NCBI GenBank assembly: GCA_032433765.1
Contig: JAVIAB010000092.1
Coordinates: 32,958,534 to 33,022,533 of the forward strand
DNA length: 64,000 nucleotides
DNA from: Megaustenia siamemsis
Taxonomy: Eukaryota; Mollusca; Gastropoda; Stylommatophora; Ariophantidae
Direction: 5' to 3'
In this document: positions 45,717-57,967 of the stretch, in pieces
Layout of the letters: every line of letters begins with the position of its first letter
How positions within the stretch are numbered: position 1 is the stretch's first letter
Notes under the pieces: model-generated
What the model was told of the DNA's origin: nothing
Databases searched by the model: none
Seen by the model: only the letters and a program-made list of their open reading frames with translations
Program-made: the position numbers and the translations under genes

Positions 45717-45719
45717 TGT

Positions 45720-47289
45720 AGGAAGTGAAAATACAAAGCAAACTTTTCATTGGATCAAATAACGTGGCACAAAAATGTTACGAAATGACCACCAGACCAC
45801 AGTGAGACAGAACCAACTTTTATTTTTAAAATTGTAAGCAGTCTAATTTTATCGCAGGAAAAAAAAACGTAATCTGCATTGTTTTAGAGGCTTATACCTG
45901 AATCAGTTATTCTTTATGAACATCTGGTATTCCATATTTGCAGCATAATAATCGGTGATCTTGCTGCAGTGAATGGAGCTGACTGCTGCTTTATAGTCAC
46001 TCTTCTGGAGTGCAGAATTCACTGTAGGATTCATAAGCCAGTAGTTGGTGTAGTGTAGGTATAATAAACCTTATACACTAGTGGTTAAAATCATTTTAAA
46101 TGTCATGAGCTAGTGATGTATGCTAGAAATGACGTGGCAGCAGAATTGCGATTGAATGGCCAGTTGGCTTTAAAGTCTGAGATACAAACTGTAGAGGTTG
46201 AAATTTAAGGGAATTCGCAATTCACCCTATTTTCCCATTTTGTATGCCTTCTATGACAGTCTCAACTGTTGTATACATTTCGCTTCTCTGTCAGTCGAGG
46301 TGTTGTAGACGACTCATACTTTTGTCATCAACTTATTATGTCAAACCAAGATCAAGAATGATCTTTGTTTCATAATGGCGATAGTGTTTGTGTTTTGCCT
46401 CGAATGGAACCATTGAAGCCATTAGTAAGTGGCCTAACTTTGGCCGGCTAGATAGACACACCTCACTACATTAATTGGATATTTATATTGTAATGGCTCA
46501 TCCTGTATAAGTAATAAACTACTATACTGTTTTATAAATGGGTCAAGGTTAGGTGACTTACTAACTGTTTGAATGGTTCCGATCAAGACAAAATTCAAAC
46601 ACTCCCTACACTCACCCCAAACAATTTAAACCGTTTTGGCTGCAGAGGATGTCCTCTAATTCAGGATCTTGGATTAAATCTGAATCTGGGAACTGACTTT
46701 TTATTTGAAGTAACCAGATAAATAGCCCATGAATCTGTGTGTTATATTATTTTATTTTTTAATATACTACTTTATATTATTATATGATAGGTCTATTATC
46801 ATTTTTTTAAACTTTATTTTTACATTTTCACAAAAGATTTGGACCACCGCTTGACTTTGACATCCTTTGATGCCACCAAGGAAATTGAGTAGAACAGGCT
46901 CCAACCCTGACACCCAATTAATACGGTTTCATTTTCAGTGAGAAAATCTTTGAGTTTAGATTAGTCTAGATTTTAAGATCTATCCAATTTTGCGAGAATT
47001 TGAAATAAAGTGTCTTTAAAAAAATAAGTAAATAGCGGTTTTCTTTGTTGTTATTATTAATATAGTGTCAGATTAGTGTGTTGACGTAAAATATTAACAT
47101 GTACCAGAAGTTTGCAAAGCAAGGTATGTATATGTTAATGAATTTTATACTTCTTGTATGTTATGGATTACATTATCAAGTTACTACAGTATAATAAATT
47201 ATCAGTAAGAATTAATAAACTGCATATAATGTTTTTCTCTCTCGAAGTCAAAACTATCTCCCAATGGAAACTTAAATAGTTAATAGTAA
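45720..47289. other. No gene recognised
   Basis: AT-rich sequence with no convincing ORF and no repeat I can link to others in the window. Confidence 0.5.
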
Positions 47290-47707
47290 ATCTTCTTCTT
47301 CTTCTACTTTTTTAGCTCCCAGTAGAGCATATGTCTTCAACAAACACTTTCCAAGTTGTTCTGTTTTTTGCCATTCTTTTAAGATCATTCCATGTCTTCC
47401 CCATCATCTTCATCTCTGCTTCTATCTGTCTTCTCCAAGAATTCCTTGGTCTTCCTCTTTGTCTTTTCCCCTGGGAATTCCAAAAAAGGGCCTGTTGTGT
47501 AATACTCTCAGTTGGCTTCCGTAGTGTGTGTCCTATCCAGTGCCATCGTCTTTGCTGTGTCTCTTTATCCACTGGTGTTTGACTGGTACATTTCCATAAT
47601 TCTATGTTAGTGCGAACATTCCAGGTGCCAATTCTGGAGGATTTCCTGGTAGACAAAGGGTGAGTCTGCAACCCGGAATCCTTGCGGCTTTCTCCGGTTT
47701 GCGTCAT
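47290..47707 (-). mobile_element. LINE family C derivative with internal deletion
   Basis: One 131-codon minus-strand ORF (47312-47707) reads SSRIGTWNVRT, the very start of the LINE endonuclease, directly joined to NIELWKCTSQTPVDKETQQR, the C-terminal domain, and runs on to VEDICSTGS. The whole endonuclease and RT between are missing but the frame is kept. A GAAGAA-type tail (CTTCTTCTTCT at about 47290) is present, as expected of an insertion. Confidence 0.8.
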
Positions 47708-47754
47708 AGTTAATAGTAAATAGCAAGGACAAATTCTATTAGAGTTTATGTCAT

Positions 47755-48660
47755 AATCATCATCAAGTATAATGCCTGCTGACGTAGGTAGTCATGTTGT
47801 TGATCTGCCAAGCCATTCTCTTAAACTGTCTGGTATCTTTTCTCTTTGCTTCCCTCTCTATGTCTTCATCTCTCAACTTTCCCAGTTGTCACATTATATT
47901 CCAGTTGTTCCCTTTTCATTACATACAAAATAATACCCAAAAAATGATGATTGTTTCTTCCTATTATTGGAAATTACCTCTCTCTTTGCTTTGGCCTCTT
48001 TCAGAATGTTTTCATTACTCTTCTTAGCTGTCCATGGTATTCTCAATATTCTTCTGTACATCTACATTTCTACAGTGACCACTGATTTTCTTGCCTGTTG
48101 TTCTGTTGTCCATGATTCACATCCATATATTAAGACTGGTTCTGCATAACATTTATGAACTCTTTTTTTCTTGTTTCTATTGTCAAAAATGGATTGCACA
48201 GTATCTTCCTCATTTTTTTGGAAAGCTGCTTTTGCCTGAGCCATTCTGCATCTCACCTCTTTTGTACATCTACCATCTGAGGCTAACATTGTTCCCAGAT
48301 ATTTCAATTCATTTACCTGTTTTAATATTATTCCACTTGTCTTTATTGTGCATTGTAGTGATGTCTTTTTCATTGTTTCTACCATTACTTCTGTCTTTTT
48401 TGCTATTAAGGCTGAGTCCTTTAATTTTGCTTTCCTTCAATATAATGTCTAACATTTCTTGTAAATCATTTTCACTCTTAGCGACTAAGACTGTATCATC
48501 AGCATACTTTAGATTATTTATATTATGATCTTCAATTGTTATTCCAGGCATGCTCCTTATGGATTTTAAAATAATCTCACTATACATATTACATAGATCT
48601 GGTGACAGCACACAACTTTGCTTTTGACCCCTTTTTATTTGAAACATTCCCAATTGATTT
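47755..48660 (-). mobile_element. LINE family A, 5'-truncated
   Basis: The minus strand encodes CVLSPDLCNMYSEIILKSIR, NINNLKYADDTVLVAKSEND with the catalytic motif, ELKYLGTMLASDGRCTKEVR, EPVLIYGCESWTTEQQ and FYRRILRIPWTAKK-like, then the broken C-terminus and an ATCATCATC tail at about 47755. Several frameshifts (open parts 48309-48653 and 48062-48385). Confidence 0.88.
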
Positions 48661-48664
48661 TCAT

Positions 48665-51600
48665 TTAGTTTAAGTTACATGGTGGCAAAATGATGAAGCA
48701 TCAATGCTCACTGCAGTGAACATAGTCTGTAAGTCTAACAGTATACATCTTGTATATGATTTATATTTAAAAAATGCAGATATTGAACTTGCCAATGTTT
48801 TAAGTAATTGTGCCTCACCTTTAGAAAAGAAAATCATACAAAGACATTTGTTTGGAAATTTTTGCTTCTCTGATGTTATAGTTTTATTGTGCTTGATTAT
48901 CATGATTGTTTTAAAGAATACAAATAAAGCTTATCATTTGAAATAAAATAGTGGGTTATGAATGCTGAGGCTTCATTCACTTAATATTGGGTTTAAACAT
49001 TTGGAGATCTCTGGATTTGGAGCCAAACTCCTTTGAATCTGAGAACAGATTATAATAAAAAAAACTAGTGATTAGAGGTGTCTGTAGATTTAAGAGCTCG
49101 CTACACTTTTCCTCCCCAAAATACTTAACATGTGAACAAAATAAAATACAAATACATGCGTGAAGTTATTTAAAAAGTACTTGAAAGCTTTTGATGTGGT
49201 GTTGAACAATCATATGTATATAACATGCTGGTAGTAGACCATAAATGTTGAGGGACTGGAGAAGCTTCAATGTTAATTCTTCATATATATTTTTTTTATC
49301 TGCTCTACGTGGGCTTTTAATAATTTTAGTATGTGCATAGCTCTGAATGTTTTTACCTTTTTACCATTCAAGGTTTTTTTTTTTTTTTATATTTTGATAG
49401 GATTCTAGAGAGTAGAGAATAACTTCAACAGTTTCTTTTTTACTTTTTGTTTTTGTTTTCAGCATTCAAATTCTCTATCAGCCTTTGAAAGGGTATTCAG
49501 TGGGTATAGTAGTTGTGTTCGTGTTTACAGAAAGCTGTTATGTCTGTATCTTTTGACTTACCATATCAGACACAGTATTTTTTAATGTATCACTTAGACT
49601 TCCATCCTGAAAGATTATAATAGAATTTGTGGGGACTTCATAAAAAGCATATGCGAATTCATGGCAACTTAATGGTTGTTAATACAATTGTTTTATTTGA
49701 AAACTATTGAGAACTATTGCTTGTATTTTTATTTTAAACCATTACATTTAGTTATAAGATTTTGAGATGCAAACAGAGAACACCTGCTTGATGAGATTTA
49801 TGTATGATACATTTATCTGACAGAAGGTATTAATAGTATTGAAAAAAATTAGAAAATAAAGGGAGGATCAACCCCATAAGATAAAATGATTAATGGATTT
49901 AAGAAGAGTTAGAGACATCAGAGATTTAAGATCAAGCATATTTTCATAATCATAATGTAACTGTCATAATAGAAATTCCACCATTATGGTTGATATATTA
50001 CACATCATTATATTATATTGTTGGCCATTATGTTAATATTGATTGATATTTTAAATAATGGCTGAAGGCTTCCAACAGCTTGAGTTGTTATACCTTATAT
50101 ATAGACATTACATTTTGTATACCTTTGTCCATAAATTTTGCATTCATAATTTAACAGAAAGTATTTATATAACTGCTGTGTGGCTACATTAGAACACATC
50201 TTGTTTCCTTATTTTAACTCTATTCTTATGATAATTTGCGGGGCTGTGTAGTTGTTCTTAATACTGACCACAGGGATATTGTTTCCATGTGTGGTGATTT
50301 TTTTTTTCAAACCAACACAGCTTTGAGGATCATCCAACTTTTGAAAATAGGTACCATAATTTTTATTGAAAGTTTTGGGTGGCCTGTTGTGATACAGAGT
50401 ACATCACTATAAATATGCCATTGGCCATTCGGAAATATGAGCACCAACACCATGTTCCAAATTTTCTTTTAGTCATGGCCCAACAATGCAGCCAGTACCT
50501 GGTACATCTGGTGGTGTTGTATTTGTAGGGCAGCAATAAAGCTTATCCACCTGGCATGGTTAGTCATAGTTCATCTGTCTTAGAGCACCCCAAAGTTTGC
50601 CATCTGTTTTCTGCCTGGTTCTTCTTGGACTGCAACTCTTTTACTGTTCTTCTCTAGTTCAGTGCATTCCAGTTTTTGTAATTGTGTCTAGATAACTTTT
50701 CAGATCATATTCTATCCAACTCAAAGATCAACCAGCTGTCACATTGTACATTTTTTGTATTCTGACAATTTCATACAGACAAGTTGTATGAAATGAGAAT
50801 AATGTTGATATTTTCTTTTCTTTTGTACATGGTGGATCTCTAGTTTTTGTTCAGGCCATTCTGGTCTTATCCTTCTGTTGATATCTTTGCTGACTCCTCA
50901 TTCTGGTATTACTTTATTTCCAAAATATGTGAGTGTGTTCACTGCAGCGAGTTCCTGGTTTTGACCATAATGAGCATTCTTAAATTTAGTGCCAGATTTT
51001 TTGTAATGTTAATGTTCAGTCCGACCATTTACTGTATTTGTACAACCAATTATTACAGCAGAGGTTCATTTGCCTGAAACTTGACAGGAGATATTTTGTC
51101 TCTTGTTAGGTTGAATCTTTCAGAGACATAATTAACAAAAAATAAAAAATAAAACAAATCAAATAAATATGGATGCTGCAGTCTATCTTTCTTTGAACTG
51201 CTGACTCTTGGTAGAGGATATTAGTAAGTTTATTAAAGTACAAAAGTTGCATCAGTATAATTATATAGGGTGAATAACAATCATATCATGTATTTCAGTA
51301 CAAGAAGAACATATTTAACAACAATTCTAATTCTTCTTCAAAATTCTTTATTGAACTCTTTCTGTACAGAAGCTCTTTATCGATGCAACGGAAGAGATGT
51401 CGGAGACAAAATTGTTCATGGTTTTAAGAATCAATTTATATATTTATATTTATCTAACATATAACATATTATATATGAATGTTTAGATAATTGAGCAGGC
51501 TCTTAGATTTCACCACTATCAAGATGATACAAGACATGTAAAAAGAATATGATTTGATGGCGTTTACACTATTAAAACTGAGCGCGGCGAAACGTACGCT

Positions 51601-54570
51601 GCCGAAATCGGAATGGTGCACGGTGCGGCGAAACGTGCGGAAAGAGTTAATGTATCAAAATGCCATCTGTTGTCAGAACCTTTTCACATATAAAATTCAG
51701 TTAATTATATACAGCTTCCTAATGTTTTAAGAAATGATAAAAGTTACTTTCTGTCATAACTACAATCATTGTGTAGTATACAATTAATATTAACAAATAT
51801 GAATGGCATGACTAGGTGTGCATCATAGCTGTTGTAATAACAAGAAGATTGCAGGGAGTACAAGAGATTAATGCAGATTGTTGTGGGTATCTAATGTTAA
51901 ATAATATACCACCATCCACAGCAACTAGGTGAAACACAATGAAGCTTTGTGCATATAGATACAAGTTCATGATAAATGTATGTATTATCATTATTTGATC
52001 CTACTAAGTGTAGTGCTAGTTTTCTATTGAGGAAATACATAAATCTCTTGTGAACAGCATTGCTTGCCTACACATATTTTTTATATACATTTTTATTGTT
52101 GTCCTCTTAGCCATACCCTGTGAGTATTTGCATTCAAATGTGTTCACTTATTAAACAGCAAATAAGCCAATACATCGAATTACCATTCATGAAGCTTCAA
52201 CTGATATTTTTATGTACATTAAGTCTGCTGAAGTTGTCATTGTCTTACAGAGGAAAGTATTACAAGATTGAAGTAATTGTACCCTTTTTTTTTTTTTAGC
52301 ATTACCCAGTTTTTGCTCATAAAGCTGAATAGCAAATCATATTTCATTATTTCTCAAAGGATTCTCAATTACAAACTCAAGGGAGATCAGCTCATCCTAA
52401 AGCCGTAATGACTGAAGATTAAGAGGTTGAGTATCAATATAGTTATAGTGATGATGCATAAATGAACAATTTGTTGGAATCTTTTGAATTCCTTGAGAGT
52501 TCAGTTTTTTTATTTTTATTTTGTGAAGTTTTGTCAAGAGTGAATCTACCATTAATAATTAGCACTTAATCAGTCATTAACTCCTTACCTACCACAAACC
52601 CCAATAATTTGTGTACAAAAAGCCACTGAGAGCACCAGCTTTCACTACCTAATGTGAGTTTATCAAAACACAGCCCATTTTTCTATTGAGCAGTTGAGAG
52701 ATGAACATTATTAGTCTTTAGTTGTAAAAGCTGGAAGAGTGTAATTTCATTAGAAGTAAAGTCAGCTATTATTAGCTTTTAAGTTTCACATCATTACTGT
52801 ATAAACATAATCTAGACTACTGATTTTGTTATATTTTGTTGATTCTTTTTTTTTCTTTTTTTTTTCCTTTCTTTTTTTTTGTAATTTACAGATATAACTG
52901 TTATATATTAGTAACTTATAATATTGCAGTGAAAATTGTTTTTGCGGTGATACATTGATAAAAAAAAAAATAACACTTTAATTGTTAATTATTATTTCTC
53001 AAGACAGGTAACTATTTAGACAATTTAGTGTAAAGTATGTTTTTAGCCAATAATCAAGTAGAGCTCTGTTGTTTTTTTTAAATAAGTGAACTCTATGGTA
53101 TTAAATGTGCTTGTTATACCCTCTTGGACCATCAGTAGATATTAACAATTAGGGGGACACCTCATAGGTTAAACTATGAAAGTGATGATTCCATAATGTT
53201 TTGCTTATAAATATTGACTTGTTGCCAGAATGATAGAATTGGATTGAGACTGTGTTTGTGATTATGTGTGAAACAAGATTTGGTTTCTTTTGACATTTTT
53301 GAAGTAAAATAAAATATATTAATGAAAGTCCCTGACTGATCAAATCAGATGGAAAAAAATGTTTCTTTACAAATGTATATTTGTATATATTTGATTGATA
53401 TTCGTGTTATGTATATTTTTATCTAGGCCTGGAAGGTGCGATAAATGGCTCACTGTCTATAATTTTGTTCAAAATCAAAAGTTTTGTGTTTGTTTAGTTT
53501 CTTTGTTTTGCCTTCAAGAATTTCAGAAGTTTGATCAAAGAACTCAAGTTTAATAGTGTGTTCTTTAAGGGTTTCCTGGAAGAAAGGTAAACAGCATCAA
53601 GAGCATTTAGATGAACATGCTGGCTTGGTGACAGAAATTATTTTCTTACAATCACAGCCAAGTACAGTGACACTTCAGTCAACCTGACTTGGGCAGGATG
53701 AAGTAACCTGCCTCACTGAGTTAGGAAAGCATTCAAAAATTAAGATCACTGGCACCCCATCACTTTAAAATTATGTAAATTAGTTATTGTTATGTTACTG
53801 ACCATACATCACTCTTTACCCTTTTTCTTAGAATAGACATTGTCGGAGAGCTTAAAATAAATGTGTTCTTTTGTTTTGTTACTTTGTAATTAACACAGCA
53901 CTGTATTCCATTTGCAATTTTCGTTTTGTATTTTTATGAGTTTGCTTATAAATTTTGTAAATTGAATCATTGTTCCTGTATTTTTTTTTTTTAATTTGCT
54001 ATAAGTTAACACTTCCAAATAGACACATTTTGTTTTGTATCTAAGAAAAAAGAAGTACTAGGCATTTGGTCAATTATTAAAGTCTCAGATTTTGTTTTAG
54101 GTATGATTGACATCAATATTGTGTTTAGCAATTAGTAACGGGTTATTACTTCCATCATTTTACAATTTGTTTATTTTTCTTTAAATTCATTAAACTTTTG
54201 ATACAAATTGTTCATGTGTTTTGTAAGAAATTTCTATATTGATAAAGCACCTACACAGTTCAAACCTTACCAAGTTTATCCTAGAAAAATGTGCTCAGAA
54301 AATTGGCATAATCAGATAGAAATGTTTCAACAAATAATATTAATGGGTTAAAACAAATAGTAGTATCTGAGAGAAATGTTTTAAAATCATTATTAAATAG
54401 AAAATTAGCTGTCTGAGAGAAATATTTCAATAAAAAACATTAATAAATAGAAAAATAGCAGTTTCCATTCCAGGGAATTGCAGAAAAGTTACTTGAAGGA
54501 TTCAAGTTGGGGAGCACAAGCTATTTGTCCTTGGCAGCCGCAGCAAGATTGTAGATCCAGTTTTGACCTA
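48665..54570. other. About 5.9 kb without recognised features
   Basis: AT-rich with many T and A runs; no ORF longer than about 80 codons that looks coding. At 50560-50800 the minus strand vaguely resembles a LINE 3' end (TREEQ, PRRTRQKTDGKLWGALRQ) but too weakly to call. At 51568-51640 a GC-rich patch repeats GCGGCGAAACGT twice. No promoter or RNA gene could be supported. Confidence 0.5.
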
Positions 54571-56866
54571 TAGTTTGTTTCAGATTGTTTGCCTCCCTAA
54601 TTCCAGTAATATCTCGAAAACCGTCTGATAGAATACCATGATTTTTTGCATGCGACCTTAGATTTTCAATGACGTAACGAATTTATCATTTAAATTATCG
54701 TATGTGTTACCGTTTCCTCAAAGCGGCAACTTCCTTTGATCTCCTTCATATTTGTATTTATTTTGACACAAAAAACAGAATGTACGGTAAATGAAGATCT
54801 TTTACACTTTTTAGAGGAAAAGGCGTAACTTTTATTTTATATAAGGGACATTATTACTTTATAATAAGAGAGTAAGTAAGTAAGTGTTCCTGTCATTTAT
54901 ACAACTAATATTGAATCAAATCAAAATAGGCCGAACATTCACCGAATAGAAATTATTTATGTTAAGAACACAGAATACATCGTCAACTCACTAAAAAAAC
55001 AGTTCCTGAAGTGGTCCGTATCCAGAGTTTCCAACTCCAACAAAGTCACTTCAGTAAGTTCAAACAAATGAGTTTTATTCAGAATCTGCCGAATCTAATA
55101 GACGTATTACCATTTTTGGTTGAATAACCCACAGACCATCGTTTCTCCAATACTTATCTTCCTCAACCATAACATGGTCTTCACAACTAGCCCAATAATC
55201 TTTGTCTATGTTTGAAATAGCAACATTGGTAAGCTCTTTAACATCAGATAATTTGAAAGTTTTATTTTCGGATGCTACTTGCCCTTTGATCTTTGCCCAA
55301 ACTAATTCAATAGGATTTAGGTGTGAGTGATATGGAGGCAGCCTCAAACATCTATGACCATGTTCTTCAATTAATTTATCTATTTGAAATATCTTTGGCC
55401 GTTGTATCTGTTTTACAAGTGAAAGTAATTCAGGCTTGAGATACATATCGTTAAATGGTATTTGTTCCCTTGTCAGCCATGTCTTTATTTCAGCTTTAGT
55501 GCTTGATGATGTTGGAACTTTATCTTCTTGTGCCACTTTGTTATGGTAAGATGCATTATCCATGATCAAACAAGATGGTCGATCTAATAAAGGCAAAAGA
55601 GTGTCTTTAATCCAATCTCTGAACATATGACTGTTCATCTCTGAATGATAATCCTGGTTATCAGTTGACTTTGCAATAAAAACAAGTTCAGCATTCTCCA
55701 CCAGGCCATTATTTTTGCTCCCAGCATGTGCCACTATAAGGCGCTTTCCTTTGCTGCTAGGTACATACCTTTTAATAGTCCCATCTAATGACTGCCATTC
55801 TTTTTCATTTGTGTGGTGGGCATTAATCCATGTTTCGTCCAAGTACACAATGTCATAATCTTCATTACGCATTTGTCTAACTTTACGTAAATATTTGCTT
55901 CTTGCAGCTACTAAATGAGGTTTCTCGCAAATGATGTTTCTTCCACAAGAATATTTTCTAAAAGTGAAGCCTAAACTCCGCACACTTCTCCATAGTGTAG
56001 TTTTTGATACATCAATACTGGTGTTCTTTTTAAGCCAAATCTTAAGTTTCCTTATGGTAACTTCTTCCCCTAAGTCAAACATTTTACAAATCTCTCTGCG
56101 GACAAGTTCTCTGTCAAAACTGTCTAACAAATGTTTTCTTCCTCGACTTCTTTCTTTCCTTGAACATTCACATTGAACATTTTTCACTGATCTATGAAAT
56201 GACCGTTTACTTAAACCTAACACGTGCATCGTTCTCTTTTCAGGATTTGATATGCTGTGATATAGACTCCCTCGTTTTGCCTCTCTACAAAAATATAAAT
56301 ATAATTTCTTTGTAATATTTTGTTCAGTAACAAATTTCAACTTTAAACTCATTGTTAAGGGCACAACTCACAAAACACGCCTATGTAAATAATTTGATTT
56401 TGTATTTTTGGTGACGTTATACTAATGACGTGATACAAAAAGTTGACAATTTTAATCCAGTAAGTGCAAAACCAGAATTGCGCACCGAATATAAGAGAAA
56501 TTTGCTACACATATGTGCAAATATTGACAAAAATCTGACATTTGCAATTCAATAGTGTAAACCGGTGCCTTTACCCACCAACATATAAAGGAAATTCCCA
56601 AATGAAGATGTTTAAATCATTCTTGAAGTGATATGGAAGAGGTAAATACTCTTAAATTTTGATTCATATGTGCCCAAGTTTAATCATACTTTTATCCTCC
56701 TGGTAAGCAAGCGCACAAGAAAAACCAGCAGTTTGTTTGCAATGAATTTATTTTTTCTATTACGTTATGAGATTCAGTAGGTTACATGCAAAATATCAGC
56801 ACTGTAGAACAAATGGTTGCTGAGCTGTGGTTTTTTGAAGTGAGGCAAAAAATCTGAAGCGAACTA
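54571..56866 (-). mobile_element. Tc1/mariner-type DNA transposon, copy 1 (2,296 bp)
   Basis: Ends TAGTTTGTTTCAGATTGTTT (left) and the reverse complement of TAGTTCGCTTCAGATTTTTT (right) form inverted terminal repeats matching over about 27 positions with a few differences. TA dinucleotides flank it at 54569-54570 and 56867-56868, as expected for the TA target-site duplication of the superfamily. It carries one full-length transposase gene on the minus strand. Together with the copy at 57968-60264 it forms a large palindrome. Confidence 0.9.
55075..56352 (-). CDS. DDE transposase (DD83E), copy 1, apparently intact
   Basis: A 425-residue protein from the ATG at 56352-56350 (four further codons upstream are open but lack ATG) to the stop at 55075-55077. 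An N-terminal helix-turn-helix region comes first (MHVLGLSKRSFHRSVKNVQ, and VSKTTLWRSVRSLGFTFRKY), with a basic ERSRGRKH stretch. The catalytic core follows: D172 in IVYLDETWIN, D265 in CLIMDNASYHN and E349 in HSHLNPIELVWAKIKGQ, with 83 residues between the last two. Long spacing distinguishes it from classic DD34E/D mariners. The family cuts and pastes its element at TA sites in the nucleus. No stop or frameshift is seen. It differs from copy 2 only at residue 184 (K here). Confidence 0.92.
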   Translation of the reverse strand: MSLKLKFVTEQNITKKLYLYFCREAKRGSLYHSISNPEKRTMHVLGLSKRSFHRSVKNVQCECSRKERSRGRKHLLDSFDRELVRREICKMFDLGEEVTIRKLKIWLKKNTSIDVSKTTLWRSVRSLGFTFRKYSCGRNIICEKPHLVAARSKYLRKVRQMRNEDYDIVYLDETWINAHHTNEKEWQSLDGTIKRYVPSSKGKRLIVAHAGSKNNGLVENAELVFIAKSTDNQDYHSEMNSHMFRDWIKDTLLPLLDRPSCLIMDNASYHNKVAQEDKVPTSSSTKAEIKTWLTREQIPFNDMYLKPELLSLVKQIQRPKIFQIDKLIEEHGHRCLRLPPYHSHLNPIELVWAKIKGQVASENKTFKLSDVKELTNVAISNIDKDYWASCEDHVMVEEDKYWRNDGLWVIQPKMVIRLLDSADSE

Positions 56867-57967
56867 TAGATCTTATTTCACATAGTTGATCTCAACGGTA
56901 AAAATCTGCACTAAAACAGACTGGCAAGTAATGGCAATCAACAACAGTGATGGCGTTGTGTGTTGCTATAAATGACCTACTATTGCAATATCTCTTGGAA
57001 AGACAAACCTCAACTTACCCAGCGAAACAAAAAGAATCAAGAAAGCCATTTCAGCCACCTATATATTCGCCTAGTTTTAAGAGATAACACATTGACTCCA
57101 TGGTATTAGATGAAAAGAACAACCGAGATTCCCATATATTTTCTAGGCACAGACACAACAAATAGGATAGAGAATATCTGGCCACCAGGTAAGATGCATA
57201 AACTATTGTCTCAACAGGAAGGAGTGACAATATCCAGGCTATGTATGCCACTGACAGTGGTTGCTGAATATCAGATACGGTACTATCCAGCAAATTGTTC
57301 ATTAAGCGCACAAGGCTCATTTGGTTAGTCATCATACGTGACATCCATGTAGTGTCCAAATATTTAAACAGGCAACGCTCATATGGTTAGTCATATGTGA
57401 CATCCATGTAATGTCCAAATATTTAAACAGGCAAGGCTCATTTGGTTAGTCATATGTGACATCCATGTAATGTCCAAATATTTAAACAGGCAAGGCTCAT
57501 TTGGTTAGTCATATGTGACATCCATGTAATGTCCAAATATTTAAACAGGCAAGGCTCATATGGTTAGTCATATGTGACATCCATGTAATGTCCAAATATT
57601 TAAACAGGCAAGGCTCATATGGTTAGTCATATGTGACATCCATGTAATGTCCAAATATTTAAACAGGCAAGGCTCATATGGTTAGTCATATGTGACATCC
57701 ATGTAATGTCCAAATATTTAAACAGGCAAGGCTCATATGGTTAGTCATATGTGACATCCATGTAATGTCCAAATATTTAAACAGGCAAGGCTCATTTGGT
57801 TAGTCTTCATATGTGACATCCATGTAATGTCCAAATATTTAAACAGGCAAGGCTCATGGTTAGTCACATGTGACATGAAGGCAACGCGTTTGTAAGGTGT
57901 GATAAACTTCACCAGTGCAGGGACCTCACCTAGCTAGTATGTCTGACTTAACGCAGATGTCTGTCTA
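56867..57967. other. Spacer between the two inverted transposons
   Basis: Unique AT-rich sequence to about 57310, then a 59-bp satellite, then about 90 bases of unique sequence. Small ORFs here look like chance. The two transposons insert at TA sites on both sides of this 1.1 kb. Confidence 0.7.
57311..57876. repeat. 59-bp tandem satellite, about 9.5 units
   Basis: Units contain AAGGCTCATATGGTTAGTCA, TATGTGACATCCATGTAATG and TCCAAATATTTAAACAGGC. Most are exactly 59 bp; the first and ninth carry 3-bp insertions (TCATCATA and TCTTCATA instead of TCATA). Identity between inner units is nearly complete, so expansion was recent. Confidence 0.95.

Noticed and set aside
57311..57876. CRISPR-like array
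   Set aside because: The units are contiguous 59-bp tandem copies without unique spacers, in a eukaryotic genome.
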